Made by a program: the position numbers and the translations under genes. A stretch of DNA of 64,000 nt. It comes from Pseudomonas prosekii (GTDB lineage: Bacteria; Pseudomonadota; Gammaproteobacteria; Pseudomonadales; Pseudomonadaceae). Below are positions 8,291-16,847 of the stretch, in pieces (position 1 is the first letter of the stretch; each line of letters starts with the position of its first letter). The DNA lies in contig NZ_LT629762.1 in assembly GCF_900105155.1 (NCBI RefSeq), positions 3,718,501-3,782,500 of the forward strand. Reading direction: 5' to 3'. Below the pieces are notes generated by a model that saw only the letters and a list, made by a program, of their open reading frames with translations, was not told the DNA's origin and ran no database searches.

Positions 8291-9250
8291 TCACTGACCA
8301 AACAAAACCTTCTGCCCCTCCGGCGAAGTAAAAATTCCCTTGCCGCTATGCCCGACCCCGGGCACTTCGACCAGACGCTGATTCACCCCTTGCGGATTGC
8401 GCCGCAACAGGTAGTTGAAGAAATTGCGCCCGCGGACCAATCGATTAGCGCCTTGCGCCTCGGCCTCACAACCGTTGTCGAGCGCCGGATGCTGTGGGTC
8501 GATATCGTCCTGACCGAGCAGATACGTCACGTCACGCTTGATGTAAACGCCTTCGATCTGCGACGCCGTTTGCCCGCTGGCATAGATCGGCATGTCGGTC
8601 AGACCATACTTCCAGCGATTAAAACCGCTGCAACGCGCGTGATCGAACGCCACCGGCCGCTGTTCATTGAAATAGGCATAAGACGAAGGATTGGCCACCA
8701 CGTAGCGGATTTTCACTCCCGCAGCGCTGAGCGCCGGTTGCTCGTGCGCCAGCAATGCGTAGCGCTGGACCACTTGGCCGCCGCCGGAATGACCGGCGAT
8801 GACGATTTGTTTCACGTCCGGAAACTGGCGGCGATCAGCGATGCGCTCGACGATTTGATCAAGCGCGCCGTAGGAACTCAGCGCAAACGGCGCGGTAGAC
8901 AGGCCGCCAGCCATCCAGTCATTGCCCTGCCAGCGCAATACCGTGTCGGCGACCGAGAACAGCGCGACGTCTTTTTCATTGAGAAATTGCGGCGCGATCA
9001 CCAGCGTCGTCGCACTTTGCCCGGCCAGGGCGGCGGCTTGTTCGGCGCTGCGGCGGTAGGTTTGCGAGTTGCGCAATCGGCCGTGCACGATGATCAGCAC
9101 ACGCTCGATTTTTTCCGGCGCCGGGCCAATGCCCACCGCCATCTCGCCTTCCTTCAAGAGCAATCGGCCGGGGCTGACTTCCTTGACCCCGGTATCGTCG
9201 GCCTGCGCACTGGCGCAGGCGAGCAACAGCAGTAACCAGCATTTATGCAT
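8291..9250 (-). CDS. Exported alpha/beta-fold hydrolase
   Basis: This 319-residue protein begins with a cleavable-type signal peptide (MHKCWLLLLLACASAQA), so it is likely periplasmic. The nucleophile elbow is GHSGGG (serine hydrolase G-x-S-x-G), an oxyanion HG lies in IIVHGRLRNSQTY, and a late His (GVGHSGKG) is a good catalytic-triad candidate. The substrate is unknown. Its ATG directly abuts the TAA of the upstream ypfJ-like gene (TAAATG), so the two form a tight operon of an envelope protease and a hydrolase. Confidence 0.85.
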   Translation of the reverse strand: MHKCWLLLLLACASAQADDTGVKEVSPGRLLLKEGEMAVGIGPAPEKIERVLIIVHGRLRNSQTYRRSAEQAAALAGQSATTLVIAPQFLNEKDVALFSVADTVLRWQGNDWMAGGLSTAPFALSSYGALDQIVERIADRRQFPDVKQIVIAGHSGGGQVVQRYALLAHEQPALSAAGVKIRYVVANPSSYAYFNEQRPVAFDHARCSGFNRWKYGLTDMPIYASGQTASQIEGVYIKRDVTYLLGQDDIDPQHPALDNGCEAEAQGANRLVRGRNFFNYLLRRNPQGVNQRLVEVPGVGHSGKGIFTSPEGQKVLFGQ

Positions 9251-10144
9251 TTACAGATTTTTCGCCGCAAAGGTGTCGCACTGGCCAACCTGGCCCTGGG
9301 CGAAACCGGTTTTGAACCAGCGCACCCTTTGCGCTGACGTGCCGTGAGTAAAGGAGTCCGGAACCACGCGGCCCTGACCTTGTTGCTGCAAACGGTCGTC
9401 GCCAATCGCGTTGGCGGCATTCAAGGCTTCCTCGATGTCGCCGGGTTCCAGCCAGTTCAGGCGCTGCTGCGCATTGTTGGCCCAGACTCCGGCCAGGCAA
9501 TCGGCCTGCAATTCCTGGCGCACCAGTAAACCACCATCGCCTTCCATCTGCCGACCTTGCTGGCGGGCAGTCTGAATTTTCGCTGAAACGCCGAGCAGGG
9601 TCTGAACGTGGTGGCCGACTTCATGCGCGATCACGTAGGCCTGAGCGAAGTCGCCCGCGGCAGAAAAACGTTGCGACATTTCCTGGAAGAACGCCATGTC
9701 CAGATAGACCTTCTGATCGGCCGGGCAATAAAACGGCCCGGTCGCCGAGGTCGCGAGGCCGCACGCGGAATTCACTCGATTGCTGAACAGCACCAGCGTC
9801 GGGTTGCGGTATTGCTTGCCGGCCTGCTGGAAAACCTGGGCCCAGGTGTCTTCGGTATCGCCGAGGATCGAACGGACGAATTCCGCTTGCTGATCGTTGG
9901 CCGGCGGCGCTTTGCGCGTTTGCGTGGTGGCCGGCGCCGATTGCTCGCTCATCTGCCCGGTCAGTTGCCCGAGAATTTGCATCGGGTCCTGGCCGGTGAT
10001 CCAGCCAATCCCGACGATCAACACGATTGCGGTCAGGCTCAGACCCTTGCCGCCACCAAAGCGCATCCCGCCGCCACCCCCGCCGACATCATCGCCCCGG
10101 GCATCGACCACGTTGTCGCTGCGTCGGCCTTTTTTCCATAGCAT
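9251..10144 (-). CDS. ypfJ: Neutral zinc metallopeptidase, YpfJ family
   Basis: A 297-residue membrane-anchored protein. After a glycine-rich N-terminus (GRRSDNVVDARGDDVGGGGGG) comes one transmembrane segment (GLSLTAIVLIVGIGWITG), then a periplasmic domain with the zincin motif HEVGHH and the downstream RQELQADCLAGVWAN acid. The C-terminal RVVPDSFTHGTSAQR block is conserved with E. coli YpfJ. The role in vivo is not established. The start at 10144 has a strong GAGGA site and gives the family N-terminus; the frame runs on upstream to 10399 without support. It is first in a two-gene operon with the hydrolase. Confidence 0.92.
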   Translation of the reverse strand: MLWKKGRRSDNVVDARGDDVGGGGGGMRFGGGKGLSLTAIVLIVGIGWITGQDPMQILGQLTGQMSEQSAPATTQTRKAPPANDQQAEFVRSILGDTEDTWAQVFQQAGKQYRNPTLVLFSNRVNSACGLATSATGPFYCPADQKVYLDMAFFQEMSQRFSAAGDFAQAYVIAHEVGHHVQTLLGVSAKIQTARQQGRQMEGDGGLLVRQELQADCLAGVWANNAQQRLNWLEPGDIEEALNAANAIGDDRLQQQGQGRVVPDSFTHGTSAQRVRWFKTGFAQGQVGQCDTFAAKNL

Positions 10145-10397
10145 GTGGGAATCCTCTTTCTTTACTGGGGGAGATGCGTTGAGTGTCGTTGGTGGTCCGG
10201 CGTGGCGCCAGTCCGATCGTCTATCTTTTAACTGGGGCGGGCCGGCCACGTGCAGCGATGTATTGAGCGTGAATCGAGCGGCGAATTCCGTCGGCACTCG
10301 GCTATTTGTCGCAGGTCGGCGCAGTAGATGCCGGTTCCAGATTTTGCATTCATCGCACGATCTTTTAGAATCGGCCAAATTGTGTCGGGAGCCTTGC

Positions 10398-11174
10398 ATG
10401 GCTGGCAGTCAGATCGAACGTGTTTTCAGTGTGCTCGAAAGCCTCACCAATGACCCGCGCGGCGTGCCGATGCAGACGCTGGCGGAGCAATTGGAAATCC
10501 CCAAAAGCGCGACCCATCGGCTGCTCGCCGAGCTGATTCGCCTGGGCTACGTGCGGCAGAACCCGGAGAACCTGCGTTATCACTTGTCGACCAAACTGGT
10601 GGCAATGGGTTTTCGCTACTTGTCGAGCAGCGGTGCCGACATCGTCCAACTCGTGCTCGACCGACTCGCCGAGGAAACCGGCGAACTGGTGCGCCTCGGC
10701 GTGATCGAAGGCGAGCGCCAGACCTGGATCGCGAAATCCCAGGGCGCCCGTTCCGGTTTGCGTTATGACCCGGACATGGGCCGCGATGCGCCGTTGTTCT
10801 ACACCGCGTCGGGCCACGCGTGGCTGGCGTGCATGAGCGATGCCGAGGCGTTGTCGCTGGTCGAGCGCCAGGGCGGTGAGCGGCCCAAGGACCTCGGGCC
10901 GAACGCGCCGCGCTCCAATATTGAATTGCTCGAACGCCTGCGCCTGGCGCGTGAACAAGGTTATGCCTGGGTCGAAGAAAGCTCGGCGGTTGGTACCTCG
11001 GCAATTGCTGCGGTGGTGCGCCATCCGAGTGATGGCCGGGTGATCGGCGTGCTGAGCATCGCCGGGCCGAGCGCAAGAATGCCCGGCGCGCGATTGCATG
11101 AACTGGCGCCGCTGTTGTCGAAGTTTGCGGATGAGTTGTCGGCGGCGAGCCTGGCGTCGGAGCTGTTCACCTGA
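10398..11174 (+). CDS. IclR family transcriptional regulator
   Basis: A 258-residue regulator with an N-terminal winged helix (QTLAEQLEIPKSATHRLLAELIRLGYV) and a C-terminal IclR effector domain (LFYTASGHAWLACM, GTSAIAAVVRHPSDGRVIGVLSIAGPSAR). IclR proteins bind small organic acids or aromatic compounds. The ATG at 10398 follows CGGGAGC; upstream in-frame codons overlap the ypfJ promoter region. Two IclR-type palindromes at 11369-11405 precede the next gene, a DMT exporter, which is the most likely target. Confidence 0.92.
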   Translation: MAGSQIERVFSVLESLTNDPRGVPMQTLAEQLEIPKSATHRLLAELIRLGYVRQNPENLRYHLSTKLVAMGFRYLSSSGADIVQLVLDRLAEETGELVRLGVIEGERQTWIAKSQGARSGLRYDPDMGRDAPLFYTASGHAWLACMSDAEALSLVERQGGERPKDLGPNAPRSNIELLERLRLAREQGYAWVEESSAVGTSAIAAVVRHPSDGRVIGVLSIAGPSARMPGARLHELAPLLSKFADELSAASLASELFT

Positions 11175-11213
11175 ACTGCGCGCTCGCCGCAGAACTGTAG
11201 GAGCGAAAACCCT

Positions 11214-11304
11214 GTGGGAGCAAAGCTTGCTCGCGATGGCGGCGTTACAGTCGACATCTATGTTGAATGGGGAGGGACTCATCGCGAGCAAGCTTTGCTC
11301 CCAC
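11214..11304. repeat. REP doublet
   Basis: Inverted copies of GTGGGAGCAAAGCTTGCTCG lie at the two ends. This GTGGGAGC-type REP separates the IclR gene from the operator region of the DMT exporter. Confidence 0.9.
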
Positions 11305-11368
11305 GGTGGTCCTCACTGAAATATTGGGCGTTGTTCGCACACTTTTATCTTTCGCCGCTACAAGAATC

Positions 11369-11405
11369 TGGAACCAGGTTCTAAATTGTTGGAATCAGAT
11401 TCCAA
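11369..11405 (+). promoter_or_regulatory. Tandem IclR-type operators
   Basis: TGGAACCAGGTTCTA (11369-11383) and the perfect palindrome TTGGAATCAGATTCCAA (11389-11405) match the layout of the E. coli IclR box (TGGAAATnATTTCCA). Their centres are 21 bases apart, two helical turns on one face of the DNA. The second ends just before the AAAGGA ribosome-binding site of the DMT exporter, so binding there would block transcription. The IclR gene immediately upstream is the obvious candidate protein. Confidence 0.7.
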
Positions 11406-11414
11406 AGGATTGCC

Positions 11415-12293
11415 ATGACCATCAGCACGCCACTCTCCGGTGTAAACCAGCCCTTCAAAGGGATTTTGCTGATCGTTGCCGCAACGTTCCTGTTTTCCAG
11501 TCATGACGCGTTGTCGAAATACCTCTCCGGGTTTTACCCGATCGTCATGGTGGTGTGGGCGCGGTACGTGGTTCACACCTTGTTGATGGCAGGAATTTTT
11601 CTGCCGCAGTCCGGGTTACGCGTCCTACGCACCAAACGCCCATTGCTGCAGTTGGCGCGGGCGTTGTGCCTGCTCGGCACCAGTCTGTTTTTCACCACCG
11701 GCCTGCTGTATATCCCGCTGGCCGAAGCCACGGCGGTCAACTTTCTTGCGCCGGTCTTGGTGACTGCGCTGTCGGTGCCGCTGCTCAAGGAACACGTCAC
11801 CCGTGGCCAATGGATCGCGGTGATCTGCGGGTTTGTCGGCGTGCTGATCATCGTCCACCCCGGCGGCGAACTGTTCACCCCGGCGGTGTTGCTGCCGTTC
11901 TGCTCGGCGATGTTTTTCTGCTTCTATCAGTTACTCACGCGCAAGCTCAGCCAGATCGACAGCCCGACCACCAGCAACTTCTTTGCCGGGTTGTGCAACA
12001 CGTTGGTGATGAGCGCGCTGGTGCCGTTCTTCTGGCAGGTGCCGACGCTCGGGCATGGTCTGTTGATGCTGGCGCTGGGGAGTTGCGGGATGACCGCGCA
12101 TTTGTTCCTGACCCAGGCCTTCCGCTACGCAGCCCCGGCGCTGTTGGCGCCGTTTGGTTATTGCCAGATTGTGTTCGCCGGGCTGCTCGGCTGGCTGCTG
12201 TTTGCCCACACACCAACGGTAACCACCGTGGTCGGGATCGCCGTGATTTGCTGCAGCGGGCTGGCGGCGGCGTGGCAGCAGAGTCGCCGGTGA
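11415..12293 (+). CDS. DMT superfamily transporter (EamA)
   Basis: A 292-residue membrane protein with ten predicted helices and two EamA repeats. ATFLFSSHDALSKYLSGFYPIVMVVWARYVVHT is typical of the RhaT/EamA group often called S-adenosylmethionine- or riboflavin-uptake-like transporters. The substrate is unknown. AAAGGA lies seven bases before the ATG. The two IclR-type palindromes upstream suggest control by the adjacent IclR regulator, with an aromatic or organic-acid compound as possible effector. Confidence 0.85.
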   Translation: MTISTPLSGVNQPFKGILLIVAATFLFSSHDALSKYLSGFYPIVMVVWARYVVHTLLMAGIFLPQSGLRVLRTKRPLLQLARALCLLGTSLFFTTGLLYIPLAEATAVNFLAPVLVTALSVPLLKEHVTRGQWIAVICGFVGVLIIVHPGGELFTPAVLLPFCSAMFFCFYQLLTRKLSQIDSPTTSNFFAGLCNTLVMSALVPFFWQVPTLGHGLLMLALGSCGMTAHLFLTQAFRYAAPALLAPFGYCQIVFAGLLGWLLFAHTPTVTTVVGIAVICCSGLAAAWQQSRR

Positions 12294-12328
12294 AACCTTG
12301 GCGCTGAAACAAATGTGGAACACATAAC

Positions 12329-12420
12329 TGTGGGAGCGAGCTTGCTCGCGATGGCGGTGTATCAGTCAGCAAAGATATTGACTGGTAGATCGCCATCGCG
12401 AGCAAGCTCGCTCCCACAGG
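12329..12420. repeat. REP doublet
   Basis: Inverted copies of CTGTGGGAGCGAGCTTGCTC frame this segment between the convergent DMT and MFS genes. Confidence 0.9.
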
Positions 12421-12432
12421 GTAAAGGGTGTG

Positions 12433-13773
12433 TCAGTCGGTGACGGTCGGAATCTTGCGCGGTGCCATGAAGTACATCCAGATCAGCGCGATGAAGTACA
12501 TCGCCGGGATCAGCGTGAACAACACCGTGTAGTTGTTGTTGGTCACCGTCAGGATGTGCCCGACCAATTGCGTCATGAACATCCCGCCAATCGCCGCGCA
12601 CATGCCGCCGAAACCAAACACCGTGCTCATCATGTGTTTAGGCGTGTAGTCCATCACCAGGCTCCAGATGTTCGCGGTCCAGGCCTGGTGCGCGCCGATG
12701 GCCAGGGAAATCGCCGCGACCGCCACCCACAGATTGCTCGAACCCGCCGCCATGATCACGCCGATGATGCAGCAGGCGAACAGCAACATCGACATCAGCC
12801 GCGCCTTGATCGGGTTGACCCCGCGACCGATCAGGAACGAAGAAAGAATCCCGCCGCCGACACTGCCGAAGTCGGCGGTGAGGTAAATGATGATCAGCGG
12901 AATGCCCATCTGGGTCACGTTGATGCCCAGGTTGTATTGCTGATTGAGAAACGGTGGCAGCCAGTAGAGGTAGAACCAGAACACCGGCGCGGTCATCGAG
13001 TAGGCGAGGGCGAAGGCCCAGGTGCCACGCATACGCAGGATTTTCGAGAACGGCACGCGGGTCTGCGGCGGTTCGACTTCGCTCTGGATGTAGTCCAGTT
13101 CCGATTGTTTGACGCTCGGGTGATCTTCCGGATTGAAGTATTTCAAACCCCAGAACAGCAACCAGATCCCGCCGAGTGCCGACATGCACAGGAACGCCGC
13201 CTGCCAGCCCCACACATGCAGGATCAGCGGCAACAGCATCGGCGTGAACATCGCGCCGACGTTGGTCCCGGCGTTGAAAATGCCGGTGGCCACCGCACGC
13301 TCGCCGGCCGGGAACCACAGCCGCGTGGTTTTCACGCACGCCGGGTAATTCGCCGCCTCGGTCAAACCGAGGATAAACCGGCACACCATGAAGCCGACCG
13401 CCGAGGTCGCCAAGCCATGCGCGCCAGTGGCCAGGCTCCACAGCAGCACGGCGCAGAAGAACACGCGTTTGACGCCGACCCGGTCGATCAACCGGCCTTG
13501 CAGGACAAAACCGATGGCGTAGCCGACTTGAAACCAGAAGTTGATGTTGGCGTAATCCATCGCCGTCCAGCTCATTTCCTTGGCGAGAATGGGCTGCATG
13601 ACGCCGAGGGCGGCGCGGTCGATGTAGTTCAGGGTGGTGGCGAAAAACACCAGCGCCAGCATGCCCCAACGGGTTTTGCCGACCGCCAGCGCGCCGCGGA
13701 TTTTGTCGCCGATACCGCCGTGGGCAGAGGTCATGGAGGAACGCTCCATGGGAGAGCTTTGCGAAGGAGTCAT
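12433..13773 (-). CDS. MFS transporter, anion:cation symporter family
   Basis: A 446-residue, 12-helix carrier. MLALVFFATTLNYIDRAALGV is the ACS-family first helix, and GLTEAANYPACVKTTRLWFP is its motif in helix 4-5. The family carries organic anions such as hexuronates, phthalate, protocatechuate or quinate. Its position back to back with quiC makes quinate, shikimate or dehydroshikimate uptake the best guess. The ATG at 13773 is used; the upstream GTG and two downstream ATGs are possible, and none has a strong ribosome-binding site. Confidence 0.85.
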   Translation of the reverse strand: MTPSQSSPMERSSMTSAHGGIGDKIRGALAVGKTRWGMLALVFFATTLNYIDRAALGVMQPILAKEMSWTAMDYANINFWFQVGYAIGFVLQGRLIDRVGVKRVFFCAVLLWSLATGAHGLATSAVGFMVCRFILGLTEAANYPACVKTTRLWFPAGERAVATGIFNAGTNVGAMFTPMLLPLILHVWGWQAAFLCMSALGGIWLLFWGLKYFNPEDHPSVKQSELDYIQSEVEPPQTRVPFSKILRMRGTWAFALAYSMTAPVFWFYLYWLPPFLNQQYNLGINVTQMGIPLIIIYLTADFGSVGGGILSSFLIGRGVNPIKARLMSMLLFACCIIGVIMAAGSSNLWVAVAAISLAIGAHQAWTANIWSLVMDYTPKHMMSTVFGFGGMCAAIGGMFMTQLVGHILTVTNNNYTVLFTLIPAMYFIALIWMYFMAPRKIPTVTD

Positions 13774-13924
13774 GTAGGCCACCGATTGTTTTTATGTGGT
13801 GTTCTGGGTCTTGGTTACCCGAGCCGCGGCGGTTCATGACCGGGCTCAACGTGCAGTGGATGTTGGGCAGTGGACAAAAAATCGTCAATTCGCTCAAAGC
13901 CATTCTGTTCGATAATCGCACATA

Positions 13925-13950
13925 AAACTAACTGACTAGTACACTTTGAA
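13925..13950 (+). promoter_or_regulatory. Shared motif upstream of quiC (copy 1)
   Basis: The segment AACTGACTAGTACACTTTG includes CTAGTACA and T-rich flanks that recur, in the same orientation relative to the gene, upstream of aroQ at 18203-18227. With the divergent MFS gene on the other side, a regulator here could control both. The TetR protein at 16108 is the closest candidate. The rest of the 330-base MFS-quiC gap holds the REP pair at 14005-14070. Confidence 0.6.
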
Positions 13951-14004
13951 TTGCTGTGTGGAATCTTGAGGCGAATAATTTGTTCCAACAAAAATGCCGC
14001 TTCC

Positions 14005-14070
14005 GTAGGAGCAAGGCTTGCCCGCGATAGCGTCCCCAAGATCGCCATCGCGGGCAAGCCTTGCTCCTAC
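14005..14070. repeat. REP doublet
   Basis: Inverted copies of GTAGGAGCAAGGCTTGCCCG at the two ends, with a short spacer, lie in the leader between the quiC regulatory motif and the quiC start. Confidence 0.9.
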
Positions 14071-14103
14071 AGGGATCGCGTGCACATCACCGGGAGTCGA
14101 AAT

Positions 14104-16005
14104 ATGCAGCGTTCCATTGCCACCGTTTCCTTGAGCGGCACCCTGCCGGAAAAACTCGAAGCCATTGCCGCCGCCGGGTTTGACGGGGTAGAGATTTTCG
14201 AAAATGACCTCCTGTACTACGACGGCAGCCCTCGTGAAATCAGGCAGATGTGCGCTGATCTGGGCATCGCCATCACGCTGTTCCAGCCGTTTCGCGACTT
14301 CGAAGGCTGCCGCCGCGATCGCCTGCCGCGCAACCTCGAACGCGCCGAGCGCAAGTTCGACCTGATGCAGGAACTCGGCACCGACCTGGTGCTGGTGTGC
14401 AGCAACTCGGCGGCCGACTCCATTGGCGATCAGCAAATCCTCGTTGATGACTTGCGCCTGCTCGCCGAACGCGCCGGTGCGCGGGGCTTGCGCATCGGTT
14501 ACGAAGCGCTGGCGTGGGGCCGCCACGTCAACACTTATCAACAGGTATGGGACATCGTTCGCCAGGCGGATCACCCGAGCCTCGGCGTGTTGCTCGACAG
14601 TTTTCACACGTTATCGCTCAAAGGTGACCCGAGCGCCATCGCGCAGATTCCCGGTGAGAAGATCTTCTTCGTGCAAATGGCCGATGCGCCGATTCTGGCC
14701 ATGGACGTGCTGGAGTGGAGCCGGCATTTCCGCTGCTTCCCCGGTCAGGGCGAATTTGATCTGGCGGGTTTCCTCGCGCCGATCATCAAGAGTGGATACA
14801 CCGGGCCGCTGTCGCTGGAGATCTTCAACGACGGCTTCCGCGCCGCGCCGCCACGGGCCAACGCCGCTGACGGTTTGCGTTCGTTGCTGTACCTGGAGGA
14901 GAAAACCCGCGAACGTCTGGCGCAGGACACCACGCCCGCAGCGAATCTCGACATCCTCTTCGAAACGCCCAAGGCTAGCGCCTACAACGGCATCGAGTTT
15001 CTTGAGTTTGCCGTCGACGAAAGCCTCGGCGCCAAGCTCTCGCATTGGCTGGAGCGCCTCGGTTTCGTCAAGGCCGGGCAGCATCGCTCCAAGAGCGTGA
15101 GCCTGCTGCGCCAGGGCGATATCAACCTGATCCTCAACTCCGAACCGTATTCCTTTGCCCACAGTTTTTTCGAGGCCCACGGCCCGTCGCTCTGCGCCAC
15201 CGCCGTGCGCGTCAACGACAGCGCCAGTGCGCTGGCCCGCGCCGTGGCTTACAAAGGTCAGCCGTATCGCGGACTGGTCGGCCCCAACGAACTGGAATTG
15301 GCCGCCGTGCGCGCGCCGGACGGCAGCCTGATTTATCTGGTGGACCAACACGCCGATGTCTACGGCACCGATTTCAATCTGCAACCGAATGCCGGCGCGA
15401 GCGGCGGCCTCAAGCGCATCGACCACATGGCGATGGCGCTGCCGGCGGACAGCCTCGACAGTTGGGTGCTGTTCTACAAGAGCCTGCTGGATTTCGAGGC
15501 CGACGACGAAGTGGTCCTGCCCGACCCGTATGGTCTGGTGAAGAGCCGCGCGTTGCGCAGCCGCGACAGTTCGATCCGTTTGCCGCTGAACATTTCCGAG
15601 AACCGCAACACCGCCATCTCACACGCGCTGTCGAGTTATCGCGGCTCCGGAGTGCATCACATCGCGTTTGACTGCGACGATATCTTCGCCGAAGTCAGCC
15701 GCGCGAAAGAGGCGGGCGTGCCGCTGCTGGATATTCCGCTCAACTACTACGACGACCTCGCGGCGCGTTTCGATTTTGATGACGAATTCCTCAGCGAGCT
15801 GGCCTACTTCAACGTGCTGTACGACCGCGACGCGAATGGCGGCGAGCTGTTTCACGTCTACACCGAGCCGTTTGAAGGACGCTTCTTCTTCGAGATCATC
15901 CAGCGTAAAAACGGCTATGCCGGTTACGGCGCAGCCAACGTGGCGGTGCGTCTGGCGGCGATGGCCAAATCACGAAGTGGCGCCGTTCGTCAGGCAAAGT
16001 TGTAG
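14104..16005 (+). CDS. quiC: 3-dehydroshikimate dehydratase, fused to HPPD-like domain
   Basis: This 633-residue fusion converts 3-dehydroshikimate to protocatechuate, feeding the beta-ketoadipate pathway. Residues 1-280 form a xylose-isomerase-like TIM barrel with metal ligands E134, D165, Q191 and E239, the positions reported for P. putida QuiC1. Residues about 295-615 form two VOC modules of the hydroxyphenylpyruvate dioxygenase type. They carry a possible iron triad: H441 (in RIDHMAMAL), H519 (GVHHIAFD) and E597 (FFFEIIQR). GGGAG stands before the ATG at 14104; the longer frame back to 13951 runs through a REP and is rejected. TetR, dehydrogenase and aroQ follow. Confidence 0.95.
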   Translation: MQRSIATVSLSGTLPEKLEAIAAAGFDGVEIFENDLLYYDGSPREIRQMCADLGIAITLFQPFRDFEGCRRDRLPRNLERAERKFDLMQELGTDLVLVCSNSAADSIGDQQILVDDLRLLAERAGARGLRIGYEALAWGRHVNTYQQVWDIVRQADHPSLGVLLDSFHTLSLKGDPSAIAQIPGEKIFFVQMADAPILAMDVLEWSRHFRCFPGQGEFDLAGFLAPIIKSGYTGPLSLEIFNDGFRAAPPRANAADGLRSLLYLEEKTRERLAQDTTPAANLDILFETPKASAYNGIEFLEFAVDESLGAKLSHWLERLGFVKAGQHRSKSVSLLRQGDINLILNSEPYSFAHSFFEAHGPSLCATAVRVNDSASALARAVAYKGQPYRGLVGPNELELAAVRAPDGSLIYLVDQHADVYGTDFNLQPNAGASGGLKRIDHMAMALPADSLDSWVLFYKSLLDFEADDEVVLPDPYGLVKSRALRSRDSSIRLPLNISENRNTAISHALSSYRGSGVHHIAFDCDDIFAEVSRAKEAGVPLLDIPLNYYDDLAARFDFDDEFLSELAYFNVLYDRDANGGELFHVYTEPFEGRFFFEIIQRKNGYAGYGAANVAVRLAAMAKSRSGAVRQAKL

Positions 16006-16107
16006 CAAAATCGTAAACAACCGGTGAAAACGCCGCCGTGCGGGTTCCTTCACTGTGCGGCGCGGCCCATAATCGCCAGCCTGTGCAGTGATGGCCGTGA
16101 GCCCGCA

Positions 16108-16785
16108 ATGACGATAACTTCAGAACTCCCCGTTGCCCCCGACGAACCGCTTGTCGAGCCTCGCAAGAGTCGCAAGAACAACCCGGAAAAGACCCGCGAA
16201 AACATCCTGCAAGAGGCGATCGTCGAGTTCGTCCAGCAAGGGCTTTCCGGCGCGCGCGTCGATGCCATCGCCGAGCGCATCCACACCTCCAAACGCATGA
16301 TCTATTACTACTTCGGCAGTAAGGAGCAGCTCTACGTCGAGGTGTTGGAGAAGCTCTACGGGGATATTCGGACCACCGAAAATCGTCTGCACCTGGCGGA
16401 ACTGGCGCCGGTCGAGGCGATTCGGCGGCTGGTGGAGTTCACCTTCGATCACCATGACCACAACGTCGATTTCGTGCGCATCGTCTGCATCGAGAACATT
16501 CACAACGCCGAGTTCGTGAAGCGTTCCGACGCGATCAAGGCAATGAACAATACGATCCTCGATTCACTGGGCGAGATTCTGCGCCGTGGTGCCGAAGAAG
16601 GCGTGTTCCGCGCAGGTCTGCAACCAATTGATGTGCATTTGTTGATCAGCTCGTTCTGTTTTTATCGCGTGTCGAACCGGCATACGTTCAGCGAGATTTT
16701 CCAGATCGACCTGCCGGACGAAAGCATCAAGCAACGTCATCGCGAAATGATTTGCGAGTCGGTTCTGCGATACCTGCAAGCCTGA
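16108..16785 (+). CDS. TetR/AcrR family regulator of the quinate/shikimate island
   Basis: A 225-residue regulator with a TetR helix-turn-helix (about residues 25-70; GLSGARVDAIAERIHTSKRMIYYYFGSKEQLY) and a long C-terminal ligand domain. It lies 100 bases after quiC in the same direction and between the two pathway arms, so it likely senses quinate, shikimate or protocatechuate. The repeated motif at 13925 and 18203 is the probable binding site; this is inferred from position only. The ATG at 16108 was chosen because upstream in-frame codons extend into the intergenic region. Confidence 0.85.
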   Translation: MTITSELPVAPDEPLVEPRKSRKNNPEKTRENILQEAIVEFVQQGLSGARVDAIAERIHTSKRMIYYYFGSKEQLYVEVLEKLYGDIRTTENRLHLAELAPVEAIRRLVEFTFDHHDHNVDFVRIVCIENIHNAEFVKRSDAIKAMNNTILDSLGEILRRGAEEGVFRAGLQPIDVHLLISSFCFYRVSNRHTFSEIFQIDLPDESIKQRHREMICESVLRYLQA

Positions 16786-16826
16786 CCCGTGGCCAGGGGC
16801 TTTACCCGCGTTGGGCTGCGCAGCAG

Positions 16827-16843
16827 CCCCCCCCCAAAAAAAA
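16827..16843. other. C9/A8 homopolymer tract between convergent genes
   Basis: Nine C followed by eight A, just after the short palindrome GGGCTGCGCAGCAGCCC, in the gap between the tetR stop and the dehydrogenase stop. It is not a terminator for the + strand because no T-run follows. On the - strand, T8 G9 precedes the hairpin, which is also the wrong order. Confidence 0.85.
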
Positions 16844-16847
16844 GCAA

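Noticed and set aside
8129..9235. 368-codon open frame opposite the alpha/beta-hydrolase gene
   Set aside because: A shadow; it runs through a REP, and its Arg/His-rich translation has no domain, while the opposite strand gives a signal peptide and GHSGGG.
12638..13921. 427-codon open frame overlapping the MFS gene on the same strand
   Set aside because: A frame-shifted shadow of the MFS gene; no transmembrane pattern and an Arg/His-rich composition.
16813..16843. Hairpin GGGCTGC...GCAGCCC plus C9/A8 as a terminator
   Set aside because: The run after the hairpin is C then A on the + strand; on the - strand the T/G run precedes the hairpin. Neither gives an intrinsic terminator.
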